Shown: one piece after another, positions 17,461-25,380 of the stretch
How positions within the stretch are numbered: the first letter of the stretch is position 1
Layout: every line of letters begins with the position of its first letter
Position numbers and translations under genes: made by a program
NCBI GenBank assembly: GCA_904501955.1
Contig: CAJGCY010000013.1
Coordinates: forward strand, 1 to 29,873
Direction of reading: 5' to 3'
Origin: an uncultured Akkermansia sp.
GTDB taxonomy: Bacteria; Verrucomicrobiota; Verrucomicrobiia; Verrucomicrobiales; Akkermansiaceae
Length of the DNA: 29,873 bases
Notes under the pieces: model-generated
What the model saw: only the letters and a program-made list of their open reading frames with translations
The model's database searches: none
What the model was told of the DNA's origin: nothing

Positions 17461-18195
17461 TTATTTTTCATCACATTCACGAGGCTTCGGAGTTGTTTCG
17501 GCTCCATCCTTATTCTCAATATCCGATGTTTCGTCATCCATAAACATAGAAACTACGTTCGCCGGAAGATAGAAAGCATCAGGGGGGGGAGTACGATCAG
17601 GAGATGAGACTTCCAGACAGATTCCGGCTATGGGTTTGCTTAACGAGGTAATAGAATGATAGAATTTTATGAAATCCACCATCTTTATCTCCGAACTGAC
17701 AATGATGCGCAGCGCTAATTTATCATACTCCAATTCATTCAGAATATCATAAAAAGGTTTTTGGACTTCTTCTATATTGTTATAGTCTACTTTAAATCGG
17801 AAACACGCAATTTTCTCATTCTTTATACACTTGGTCTCCAGATAATGACAAGGTGAAAACTCTCTCTTTTCGTCGGGGGAAACAGTTCCGAGCGAACGCA
17901 AATAAGGAAGGACAAGAAAATGCTCACAACCGTTAGAGGATAAATCAATAATTGTATCACCGACCTTTAGGTTATAATAGTAAAAGTCATTTTCATCTTC
18001 TATTAACTGCAGAATACGTCGTTCTAAAACATCCATGGTATCATTATGCCCCAGTTCTATAGTATAAACGCGGGGCTGCTCATTTTCCAAAGATGCTACA
18101 TCCGCACCATGGCTTGATGCCGACTCCTCTTGAGTCTGTGACCAACAGAGGGAGAAAATAGCCGGTAGGAAAACGAAAAGGGGGATTGATTTCAT
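17461..18195 (-). CDS. Exported protein of unknown function, 244 aa
   Basis: Signal peptide MKSIPLFVFLPAIFSLCWS with cleavage near residue 20. The mature protein is acidic. A segment near residues 155-190 (LALRIIVSSEIKMVDFIKFY, then ITSLSKPIAGICLEV) has the pattern of the periplasmic alpha/beta fold of ExbD/TolR: a strand, 'x-x-x-MVDFIKFY' helix, then a strand. There is no N-terminal ExbD transmembrane anchor with the essential Asp, so any link is weak and structural only. The tail is rich in Asp/Glu/Pro. The gene starts the two-gene AT-rich unit with the 162-aa protein. The preceding 100 bases (18196-18297) are AT-rich and hold no gene. Confidence 0.7.
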   Translation of the reverse strand: MKSIPLFVFLPAIFSLCWSQTQEESASSHGADVASLENEQPRVYTIELGHNDTMDVLERRILQLIEDENDFYYYNLKVGDTIIDLSSNGCEHFLVLPYLRSLGTVSPDEKREFSPCHYLETKCIKNEKIACFRFKVDYNNIEEVQKPFYDILNELEYDKLALRIIVSSEIKMVDFIKFYHSITSLSKPIAGICLEVSSPDRTPPPDAFYLPANVVSMFMDDETSDIENKDGAETTPKPRECDEK

Positions 18196-18297
18196 GGCGG
18201 GAAGATAGCTTGTTATCCTGAGAACAACATAAATCTAGCACTTTCAGAATAAACAGTCAAGCCGATTCGCGAAAAAAACTCTGAAAAATCGGTTACA

Positions 18298-19134
18298 CTA
18301 CGCCAGAGGCAAATCCGGGGTGAGGGCGCGGGTGTGGGAGTCATGCAGCTCCAGAATGGGGGAACGCCACGCGGGGCCGAAGGCATCCAGCAAGCGGCAT
18401 ACGGCGTACGGGGCCGTGCGCGCTTCATACTGTGCCACCCATTCAGCCATTTGCTGCGGTGCCTGAGCGGAATCCGTCAGGTAGGGGAAGCGGGGGAGCC
18501 CCATGTGGAAAGGCTTGGGGGATAAACGCGCGCGCCAGCATGCTTGCTTGCGGCACAAGTTGACGTACAGGGGGTCTGCCTGCAGGGCGCGGAACAACTG
18601 CGCCTCGCGAGCGGAGCCGAGGCTGAGCCCCTGCCCTTGCAGCGCCACGCGCCAACCGTGCGCCGTACGGTAAACGCGGGCGGAGAGTGTTTCATCCTGC
18701 CGGCACAGCTTTTCCGCAGCCTCCAGCAGCAACTGCTCCGGCTTTTTGCCCAGCCCCAAAAAGCGCAACAAGCCACCGCCACGGAAGTGATCCACATCCA
18801 CAAAGCAAAGGGAGGTCGAGTTCAGCACCAGCGCGCCATACCTGTTGCGCGTCACGAGGTTTTGCTCATCGGGCGCAGCGATGACGGGCTCCAACACGGC
18901 TGCACTGTAGGTATCCTCCCCCGGTAGGGCGGCCAAAGCACGCAAAGCGGCAGTAAAATCCGCAAAAACAGCGGGCGAAACGGAGGGCCGGGCCAAATAC
19001 GCCTCCCACAGGCGCGCGCGCTCCGCCAATGAAGCCTGAGCCGCCACCATGGAGTCAAAGGAAGCGCCGAACAGCTTCACTTCGCGCCCACGGACAACAC
19101 GCTTCTCGCGCACCCAGTACGGAGGGATTTTCAT
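18298..19134 (-). CDS. Conserved unknown protein with Prim-Pol-like (AEP-like) motifs, 278 aa
   Basis: No signal peptide or membrane segment; cytoplasmic. From memory the layout matches a widespread bacterial family of unknown function: an N-terminal YWVREKRVVRGREVKLFGAS block, a VTRNRYGALVLN block near residues 92-105, FVDVDHF with Asp113 and Asp115, VYRTAHGWRV near 152-161, DPLYVNLCRKQACWRARLSPKP near 185-207, and a terminal ELHDSHTRALT. The paired acidic residues followed by a basic/aromatic block and an RLxPKP element recall archaeo-eukaryotic primase (Prim-Pol) folds, but I cannot confirm the fold and the usual sxH motif is not certain. It is the last gene of the ABC exporter operon, 8 nt after the 668-aa gene, so translation is probably coupled. 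It is GC-rich like the operon, not like the AT-rich island downstream. Confidence 0.75.
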   Translation of the reverse strand: MKIPPYWVREKRVVRGREVKLFGASFDSMVAAQASLAERARLWEAYLARPSVSPAVFADFTAALRALAALPGEDTYSAAVLEPVIAAPDEQNLVTRNRYGALVLNSTSLCFVDVDHFRGGGLLRFLGLGKKPEQLLLEAAEKLCRQDETLSARVYRTAHGWRVALQGQGLSLGSAREAQLFRALQADPLYVNLCRKQACWRARLSPKPFHMGLPRFPYLTDSAQAPQQMAEWVAQYEARTAPYAVCRLLDAFGPAWRSPILELHDSHTRALTPDLPLA

Positions 19135-19142
19135 AGCTGCAC

Positions 19143-21149
19143 TTATTCTTCAATATCAACACATTGCTCCGGGGCTACGGGCTCCACCCCGGTAATCAAG
19201 AAGCCCTCCACCGTAAAGATGGTGGCGGAAATGAGCTCGCCATTCTGCCGAGCAACGGTACAAGGGCGGCGAGCACCTTGGTACACCATGCTTGCGGGCT
19301 TGAAGGTGATATTAGGCAACTCATGATGCTGCACCCAGGTATCGAAGCAACTACGCAGGTGGCGCAGCATATCCGGCTTGCTGAAGAACTCCAGCGCAGC
19401 GGTTTCCGAGTGGTAGTACACGTCCTCCCGCAAATGCGGTAACAAGCCGTCAAAGCGCTGCGTGCTCATGCACTGAGCAAACAGTCGCGCTGCATCCGCC
19501 TCAGTAATGGGAGCACGCGGTGCTCTGCCCTCGCGCAGGTGTGATATGCGCTCCGGCAGTCCCAGCGGGAAATCAAAACCGTGAGCCTCGCACTTGAGCT
19601 TGTAATCCGTAGCGGAACCGGCAATGGCATTCACGTGCAGGGTGAGGTAGAGGATATTCGTGGAGCCGTCCGCACCGGGCATTTTTTTCATGCGCGAGGG
19701 GTAGCGGTCCGGGTGGAAGCGGCGGCGGTAACCGCGGGCATCTTCCATGGTATTGGTGATGGTATCCACCATGACACAAAGGCGCTGCCCGCGGTTATCC
19801 AACACGCGGAACTCCGGGCGGCCGAAACGATACAGCAGCTCGACGGGTTCTTCAAAACGGCAACCGGCGCGCAGCAGCGCAGCGCCGATGAGCGCCAGTG
19901 GCGGGCTGAGCGGCTGCACGCGCTGCTCAAAGCGGCGTGCCTCGAGCTCACGCGCATCTTCCACCACGGCCGAGGCTGTGATGGGGGAATCCGCCCAGCT
20001 CACGGAGGACTCCACCAGCGAATCAGGCACGGCATACAAGCGCCCGCCGGCACATACGAAACCCCCCACACGCGGGATTCTGCCGCCGAGGAGGGGTTCA
20101 AAGACGTATACGTTGAACACCAGCTCCGGCAAGCGGGGATTGACACCGCATTGCAGGCAATACCCGGACAAACCACAGAAATTGACGGGCGACACATGCT
20201 GCACCACGCTGTGCAGCTCGCTTTGCTCCGCAGAGCGCTGGGCGAAGGCCACCAAGCCATCCCCGCCGAACGTAAAGGAGGCTGCGAGCAAACTCACGGC
20301 GCAGCGCAGGTGCATCCCCTGCCGGAAACAATGGCCGAACATGTGCACCTCCGCGCAGTGGACTCGGTAACAAGCGCCGCGGGCATCCATGAGGCTCAGA
20401 GAATCATTCTCCACCACGTTGAAGACCTCTAACTCGTTGACCGGATTGGCATCGGAATAAAAATCACCATAACGCAACACCACGCTCCCCTCCCTGCGGC
20501 CCTGAGTCAGCACCAAGAGCAGCGGAGATTCCACGCCGGAGGCTAAGAGCCGCATATCCGGTGCCATGTCACCATTGTGAGCCAAGCCTTCCACATAGGG
20601 GTAAATTCTTGTACCGGAATTCGCCGTTTCTCGTACCAAGGTATGCATTTTCAGCAGGCCACCACCGCCCATAAAGGAAGAGCAGCCGTGTTTTTCCGGC
20701 AAAAACTGGCAGGTTGCGGCATCTGCCGCCCATTTGCCATGTGCACGCGCTGCATACAAGGCGTCCACCACGCAGCGAGCATAGTCAGGTCGCACGCGCT
20801 GCACCACGCAGGGCATGATGTAAACAATCGCGCCCGGGTGAGCCTCCACCCATTCATATTGCTGATGGTTGAGGCAGGCCTGCGCATTCACAGAGCTGAC
20901 GCACAGCACATACACCGCCACGGGCTCGCCATCTTCCTCCGCGCGGAAATGGGGGGAGCCATCCCCCAAGCGCAACGATTCAATGACATCCGAACGCACG
21001 GCGCTCAACCCGCAAGTGCTCAGCACCTCCGCCAATTCACCCTCGACGGCGGCAAATAAATCACTGAGCTGCCATGAACACAATTCTGAGACATCCGCAG
21101 CCTCCGTAGCGCGGGCTAAAATGCGTGTAGAAAACTTCCGGTTATGCAT
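19143..21149 (-). CDS. Large cytoplasmic protein of unknown function with NTF2-like C-terminus, 668 aa
   Basis: I do not recognise the whole protein. No signal peptide or transmembrane segment is seen, and it is unusually Cys- and His-rich for this window (for example CLQCG near residue 325 and several isolated Cys before residue 300). A motif MDARGACYRVHCAEVHMFGHC lies near 250-270. Residues about 560-660 (REDVYYHSETAALEFFSKPD, then MLRHLRSCFDTW, then FTVEGFLITGV) follow the SnoaL/NTF2-like pattern: short strand, helix containing 'xxMLRHLRxxF', and later hydrophobic strands. That is an inference from pattern only. The start ATG at 21149 is 24 nt after the stop of the second ABC gene, and the stop is 8 nt before the 278-aa gene. 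It therefore sits inside a four-gene operon with an ABC exporter and may work with the exporter or its substrate. Confidence 0.78.
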   Translation of the reverse strand: MHNRKFSTRILARATEAADVSELCSWQLSDLFAAVEGELAEVLSTCGLSAVRSDVIESLRLGDGSPHFRAEEDGEPVAVYVLCVSSVNAQACLNHQQYEWVEAHPGAIVYIMPCVVQRVRPDYARCVVDALYAARAHGKWAADAATCQFLPEKHGCSSFMGGGGLLKMHTLVRETANSGTRIYPYVEGLAHNGDMAPDMRLLASGVESPLLLVLTQGRREGSVVLRYGDFYSDANPVNELEVFNVVENDSLSLMDARGACYRVHCAEVHMFGHCFRQGMHLRCAVSLLAASFTFGGDGLVAFAQRSAEQSELHSVVQHVSPVNFCGLSGYCLQCGVNPRLPELVFNVYVFEPLLGGRIPRVGGFVCAGGRLYAVPDSLVESSVSWADSPITASAVVEDARELEARRFEQRVQPLSPPLALIGAALLRAGCRFEEPVELLYRFGRPEFRVLDNRGQRLCVMVDTITNTMEDARGYRRRFHPDRYPSRMKKMPGADGSTNILYLTLHVNAIAGSATDYKLKCEAHGFDFPLGLPERISHLREGRAPRAPITEADAARLFAQCMSTQRFDGLLPHLREDVYYHSETAALEFFSKPDMLRHLRSCFDTWVQHHELPNITFKPASMVYQGARRPCTVARQNGELISATIFTVEGFLITGVEPVAPEQCVDIEE

Positions 21150-21173
21150 GGTATTCTGCTTTCCGTGTATAAA

Positions 21174-22967
21174 TCAATGAGATGTCGCCCCTTGGCGGTC
21201 GAAGAGCTCTTTGTACAAAGCGCAATGCTCATACAGCTCCGCATGCGAGCCATCCCCCACAATACGGCCGTGCTCGAACACGAGTATGCGGTGCGCATTG
21301 CGCAGGGTGCTGAAGCGGTGCGCCACAATCAAGGTGGTGCGGCCTACAGCCAGAGCATCCAACTCCTGCTGAATCTCCTTCTCGCTTTCCGCATCCAGTG
21401 AAGCCGTAGCCTCATCCAAAATGAGCACAGGCGCATCTTTCACAAAGGCGCGGGCAATGGCAACACGCTGGCGCTGCCCACCGGAAAGGCCGCTGCCCCC
21501 CTGCCCAACCTTGGTATCCAACCCCTGCGGCTGGGTTGCCGTGAATGCGGTGACGCGGGCGGAATCCGCTGCAGCCTGAATTTGCGCATCCGTTGCATCG
21601 GGGCGGCCCATGGCGATATTCTCGCGAATGGTACCGGCAAAAAGCAATGCCTGCTGCCCCACGATGGACAGCTGCTCGCGCAGGTCGTGGCGGGTAACCT
21701 CGCGTACATCGATACCATCCAGCGACAACGAGCCCTCGCTCACCTCGTAGAATCTGGGGATGAGGTTCGCAAAGGTCGTCTTACCGGCACCGCTGGGTCC
21801 CACAAGCCCCACAATCTGCCCTGAGGGAATGCGGATATTGATATCCTTCAGCACGGGTTTGCCCTCTTCATAAGCAAAGGACACATTGTTGAAGACAAGC
21901 TCACCGCGCACCGGTTGAGAGAAGGTCTTGGGCTCCGCCGGGTCATCAATGGGGTTGTGCTCTTCCAGCACTTCTTCCAAACGGTCAAGCGAGCCCTGGG
22001 CCTCATTCAAGCGATTGAACGCCTGCCCGGCGCGCTTCATGGAATCGAAGGTAAAGTACATCGCAATGGCCAAAGCCATGAAATCCTCCATCCCCATGCC
22101 GCAGTTGCAACCGAACACCAGCAGCAGAGACAGCGCCAGCGCCGTCACCGTCTCCATAATGGGGATAACCAAGCGCTGGTACTTCATCAGCTTATCCATG
22201 TTGCGGCGGTAGTGCTCGGAAGTAACGCGGAAATCCGCTATCTGGCGCTCCTCCAAAGAGTAGGCGCGCACCTCACGCTGGGTTTCGAGGTTTTGCTGCA
22301 CCACAGTATTAAGCTCACCCAAGCCCTCTTGAGCGTTTTTGGCACGGGCGGAGATTCGTTTACCAAAGGTAATGATAGGCCACGCAGCCAGCACCACAAA
22401 GAGCAGCACCAAAACCATTTCCGTGCTGCCTTTGCTGAACAACATGTACACAAAAGCAAAGAACGCGCACAAGCAGGTGATGGGCTGCTTCACCAAGTCA
22501 TTCGCCACGTGTGAGAGCACATTCTGCACCTTGCCGGTATCCGCCACAATGCGGCTGACCATATCGCCCTTGCGCTTTCCTTCCAGATACGCAATGGGGA
22601 GTTGCTGCACATGGTGGAACACCGTGCGGCGCAAGCCTTCAAGAATACGAATACCCAGTATATTCACCACCACGTGGTTTGCCCACATAGCCACACCGCG
22701 CACGGCAAAGATAAGCGGCATCACGGCGCAAGCCATGAGCAACAGCGTGTTCGGGGAAAGCTCTTTGAGTGAAGGCATCTGCGCCAGCAGTGCGGGCTCC
22801 TCGCCACTGCCGGAGTAGAACACCACCGGGAACACGAACTTTATCAGGAACGGTACGCCCAAACCACTGGCGGCTGCCGTTATCAAGCCCGTCAGCAAGG
22901 TAGCCACCAGCCACCACATGTGCGGGAACAAAAAGCGACGCGCGAAACTTAACACTCGTTTTAACAT
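21174..22967 (-). CDS. ABC exporter half-transporter, second subunit (MsbA/lipid- or peptide-export type)
   Basis: A 597-residue fused membrane-plus-ATPase protein. The N-terminal 330 residues hold about six hydrophobic helices (first near 15-40, second near 70-100) with the coupling-helix region RIVADTGKVQNVL. The ATPase half shows Walker A GPSGAGKTT near 391, Q-loop GQQALLFAGTI, signature LSGGQRQRV, Walker B VLILDEATASLD and H-loop AHRFST. All catalytic residues are intact, so both nucleotide sites in a heterodimer could hydrolyse ATP. The ATG at 22967 overlaps the stop of the preceding subunit in TGATG, which indicates translational coupling. MsbA-like exporters flip lipids or export peptides; the substrate here cannot be read from the sequence. 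Confidence 0.93.
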   Translation of the reverse strand: MLKRVLSFARRFLFPHMWWLVATLLTGLITAAASGLGVPFLIKFVFPVVFYSGSGEEPALLAQMPSLKELSPNTLLLMACAVMPLIFAVRGVAMWANHVVVNILGIRILEGLRRTVFHHVQQLPIAYLEGKRKGDMVSRIVADTGKVQNVLSHVANDLVKQPITCLCAFFAFVYMLFSKGSTEMVLVLLFVVLAAWPIITFGKRISARAKNAQEGLGELNTVVQQNLETQREVRAYSLEERQIADFRVTSEHYRRNMDKLMKYQRLVIPIMETVTALALSLLLVFGCNCGMGMEDFMALAIAMYFTFDSMKRAGQAFNRLNEAQGSLDRLEEVLEEHNPIDDPAEPKTFSQPVRGELVFNNVSFAYEEGKPVLKDINIRIPSGQIVGLVGPSGAGKTTFANLIPRFYEVSEGSLSLDGIDVREVTRHDLREQLSIVGQQALLFAGTIRENIAMGRPDATDAQIQAAADSARVTAFTATQPQGLDTKVGQGGSGLSGGQRQRVAIARAFVKDAPVLILDEATASLDAESEKEIQQELDALAVGRTTLIVAHRFSTLRNAHRILVFEHGRIVGDGSHAELYEHCALYKELFDRQGATSH

Positions 22968-24811
22968 CAGGCTGTCTCCTTTCCGTTTTCGTTAGCGCTG
23001 CGCACCTGCTCATCGTAGAGCGAGCGGTAAAGAGCGCAGGTTTCATACAACTGGGCATGCGTGCCATCCGCCACAATCTCGCCCTCATGGAATACCAAGA
23101 TTCGGTTTGCTGCGCGAATGGTGCTGAAGCGGTGTGCAATGATGAAGGTAGTGCGGTTGCTCGCCATGTCCTCCAGCGCCTTTTGAATGACGGCCTCGCT
23201 CTTCATATCCAGGGCGGAGGTAGCCTCATCCAAGATGAGTATGGGGGCATCCTTCAAAATGGCACGGGCAATGGAGACGCGCTGGCGCTGGCCACCGGAC
23301 AAGCCGCCGCCACCTTCTGAAAGCATCATATCATACCCGCCCTCCTTTTGGTCCGCAAACTCGGACACACAGGCCAGCTCACCCGCACGGCGCACCTCTT
23401 CATCCGTCGCCCCGGGGTGGCCGATGCGAATGTTCTCACCGATGGTATCACGGAACAAGGCGGCGAACTGGGACACCAAGCCGATGGTATGCGTGCGCTC
23501 CTCACGGCTGAGCTCGCGCACATCCACGCCGTCAATGAGCACCTGCCCCTGCAGGGGATCATAGAAACGGCAAATCATGTTAATGAAGGTCGTCTTGCCG
23601 GAGCCACTGGGGCCCACCAAAGCCACGCTCTGCCCTGCAGGCACCTGCACGCTGATGTTCTTGAGCACCGTCTTTTCCTCATTGTAGGCAAAGGTCACGT
23701 TGCGGAACTCCACCGCACCCGCCACGGGTTGCGGCAAATGTTTCGGCTCCGCCGGCTCGGGGGTCTCATCTTCCGCATGCAACACCTCGTTGATGCCCTG
23801 AATAAGCGACACCATCACCTGGCAGTAGTTCATCACAGCGCCCAAGCGCTTGATGGGGTCATAGCACAGGTAAAAAGCCGTCGCGATAGCCGTGAACTGC
23901 TCCAGCTTCAGCCCCACACCGCAACCGCGGTACAGGGAGTAAGCCAAGGCCAGCGCGCTCACCACCTCGATGGCAGGCGCGACGGAGGCCTTCCAAGACT
24001 CGATGCGGATAATGGCTTTGTTGTATTCTTCAATATGGGCATACAACAGCTTTTCACGTTTATCCTGCAAGTTGAACGCGCGCACCTCACGCTGCGCCGC
24101 CAGTGATTCCTCCACATCCGCCGTGATGGAGTGCATGCCGGACATCACCCGGCGCATCTTTTTCACCATGCGCTTGCCCACAAAGCGCACCAACGGTATG
24201 CACAGTGAGGATATCAGCAAATTGCCCAACAGCACGGCGGCATCCTCATTCGTTATCGCCGTGTACACCAAATAACCCAGTGCGGCGCACAGCGTCAGCG
24301 GTTGCACTACAATGTCATTCAGTACCTGGGTCATGTGCAACTGCACATTCTGCGTAAACTGGATAACCGTGGTCATCAGCTTACCGCGGGAGTGGCGGTC
24401 ATGGAAGGAGAATGAAAGCCACTGCAAACGAGCAAAGAGATCCGTGCGCAAATCCGTCAGTATTCCCAACCCGACGCGGTTCAGCAGGTATGAGTTCAGG
24501 TAGGTACTCATGCCGCGCACAAACATCAACAAGGGGATGAACAAGGCAGCGCCCCACATGGTAACGGTGGGGATATCCCACCCGCTGAAATACTCCTCCG
24601 CCAGCGAAACCAGCCACGCGGGCGCAGGCTCCGTGCCGAACACCACCGGCACCACACTCTGCACGATGACCGGCAAACCGCAACCCGATGCCGCCGCCGC
24701 GATGATGCCGAACACAATCCCCAGCACCAAGGTTCCGCGATACGTCGGCAAATACTTGCGCAACAACGGACGCGCCAGACTCAGAAAACTATCCTGCTCT
24801 GCTTTACTCAT
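22967..24811 (-). CDS. ABC exporter half-transporter, first subunit
   Basis: A 614-residue half-transporter. The start MSKAEQDSFLSLARP (ATG at 24811) is chosen over an upstream TTG at 24856 because a promoter lies between the two. Six membrane helices lie in the first 340 residues (first near 28-55, TLVLGIVFGIIAAAASG). The ATPase half has Walker A GPSGSGKTT near 397, Q-loop VSQFAALFRDTI, signature LSGGQRQRV, Walker B LILDEATSALD and H-loop AHRFST, all canonical. It shares 'QREVRAF/QREVRAY' and other elements with the next gene, so the two are paralogues and most likely form a heterodimer. It heads the operon whose later members are the 668-aa and 278-aa unknowns. Confidence 0.93.
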   Translation of the reverse strand: MSKAEQDSFLSLARPLLRKYLPTYRGTLVLGIVFGIIAAAASGCGLPVIVQSVVPVVFGTEPAPAWLVSLAEEYFSGWDIPTVTMWGAALFIPLLMFVRGMSTYLNSYLLNRVGLGILTDLRTDLFARLQWLSFSFHDRHSRGKLMTTVIQFTQNVQLHMTQVLNDIVVQPLTLCAALGYLVYTAITNEDAAVLLGNLLISSLCIPLVRFVGKRMVKKMRRVMSGMHSITADVEESLAAQREVRAFNLQDKREKLLYAHIEEYNKAIIRIESWKASVAPAIEVVSALALAYSLYRGCGVGLKLEQFTAIATAFYLCYDPIKRLGAVMNYCQVMVSLIQGINEVLHAEDETPEPAEPKHLPQPVAGAVEFRNVTFAYNEEKTVLKNISVQVPAGQSVALVGPSGSGKTTFINMICRFYDPLQGQVLIDGVDVRELSREERTHTIGLVSQFAALFRDTIGENIRIGHPGATDEEVRRAGELACVSEFADQKEGGYDMMLSEGGGGLSGGQRQRVSIARAILKDAPILILDEATSALDMKSEAVIQKALEDMASNRTTFIIAHRFSTIRAANRILVFHEGEIVADGTHAQLYETCALYRSLYDEQVRSANENGKETA

Positions 24812-24823
24812 ATACCGAGCAAT

Positions 24824-24853
24824 ACTATACCACAAATACACCCCTCCTTTCAA
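24824..24853 (-). promoter_or_regulatory. Sigma70-like promoter of the ABC exporter operon
   Basis: Minus strand TTGAAA (24848-24853), an 18-nt spacer and TATAGT (24824-24829), then 12 nt to the ATG at 24811. The leader would be about 5 nt and no Shine-Dalgarno fits within it. Confidence 0.6.
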
Positions 24854-24969
24854 CAAAAAAAGCCGAGAGGTAATGCAGCGAAATCAAAAATCTATAAAAA
24901 AACTGCTGTACACTCAGGCCTTAATTTGTTAATATACCCGCAAGAACCCATCTAACACAAAAACATCTT

Positions 24970-25224
24970 ATGGCAGCACATAGCAACAGCGGCGCCTCCG
25001 GAGCCATCTTCAAAGTTTTCCGCACCTTATTTCTCCTCATCTACTACATCATCAAGTGGGCATTCCTGTTTACTTTCGGCATACTGTTCATTTGGCCTCA
25101 CCGTTTTTGTGTTACACATGGCGGAGATAATCGCGGCATTATTATGTACCTTCTCTACCTGTTGGCGCTCATTGGTTTTGCCGTCTACTACTTCTGGGAC
25201 TACATCAACCTTTATATTCTCTGA
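24970..25224 (+). CDS. Small inner-membrane protein, 84 aa, two hydrophobic helices
   Basis: After a polar head (MAAHSNSGASGA) come two hydrophobic helices, about residues 20-43 (LFLLIYYIIKWAFLFTFGIL) and 58-75 (IMYLLYLLALIGFAVYYFW). The loop between them contains HRFCVTHGG. I do not recognise a family. It is divergent from the ABC exporter operon and followed by its own terminator, so it is a single-gene unit. Confidence 0.65.
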   Translation: MAAHSNSGASGAIFKVFRTLFLLIYYIIKWAFLFTFGILFIWPHRFCVTHGGDNRGIIMYLLYLLALIGFAVYYFWDYINLYIL

Positions 25225-25266
25225 GCAGGCGCGCATGCGCGCGTAAGCACTGGCAATACCCACAAC

Positions 25267-25305
25267 CGGCAGCAGATTACACCACTGCTGCCGTTCTTGT
25301 GTGTT
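25267..25305 (+). terminator. Rho-independent terminator after the small membrane protein
   Basis: A perfect 9-bp stem cggcagcag/ctgctgccg (25267-25275, 25285-25293) with a 9-nt loop, followed by ttcttgtgtgtttt. Confidence 0.75.
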
Positions 25306-25335
25306 TTGTGTGACTTTTTCACCACAAAAAAGCGC

Positions 25336-25364
25336 TTCACGGCAGGTGTTTTTTAGGGTATACT
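25336..25364 (+). promoter_or_regulatory. Sigma70-like promoter of the response regulator
   Basis: TTCACG (25336-25341), a 17-nt spacer and TATACT (25359-25364). Transcription would begin near 25371, 10 nt before the ATG at 25381; this excludes the GTG-like start at 25366. Confidence 0.6.
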
Positions 25365-25380
25365 GGTGGCACGAAAAGCT

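Noticed and set aside
19581..20432. 283-aa plus-strand frame opposite the 668-aa gene
   Set aside because: His/Arg-rich antisense frame; the minus-strand gene fits a tight operon with short gaps on both sides.
24812..24969. Riboswitch or tRNA between the divergent ABC operon and small membrane gene
   Set aside because: Only a promoter and AT-rich sequence are visible; no cloverleaf or known riboswitch core is present.
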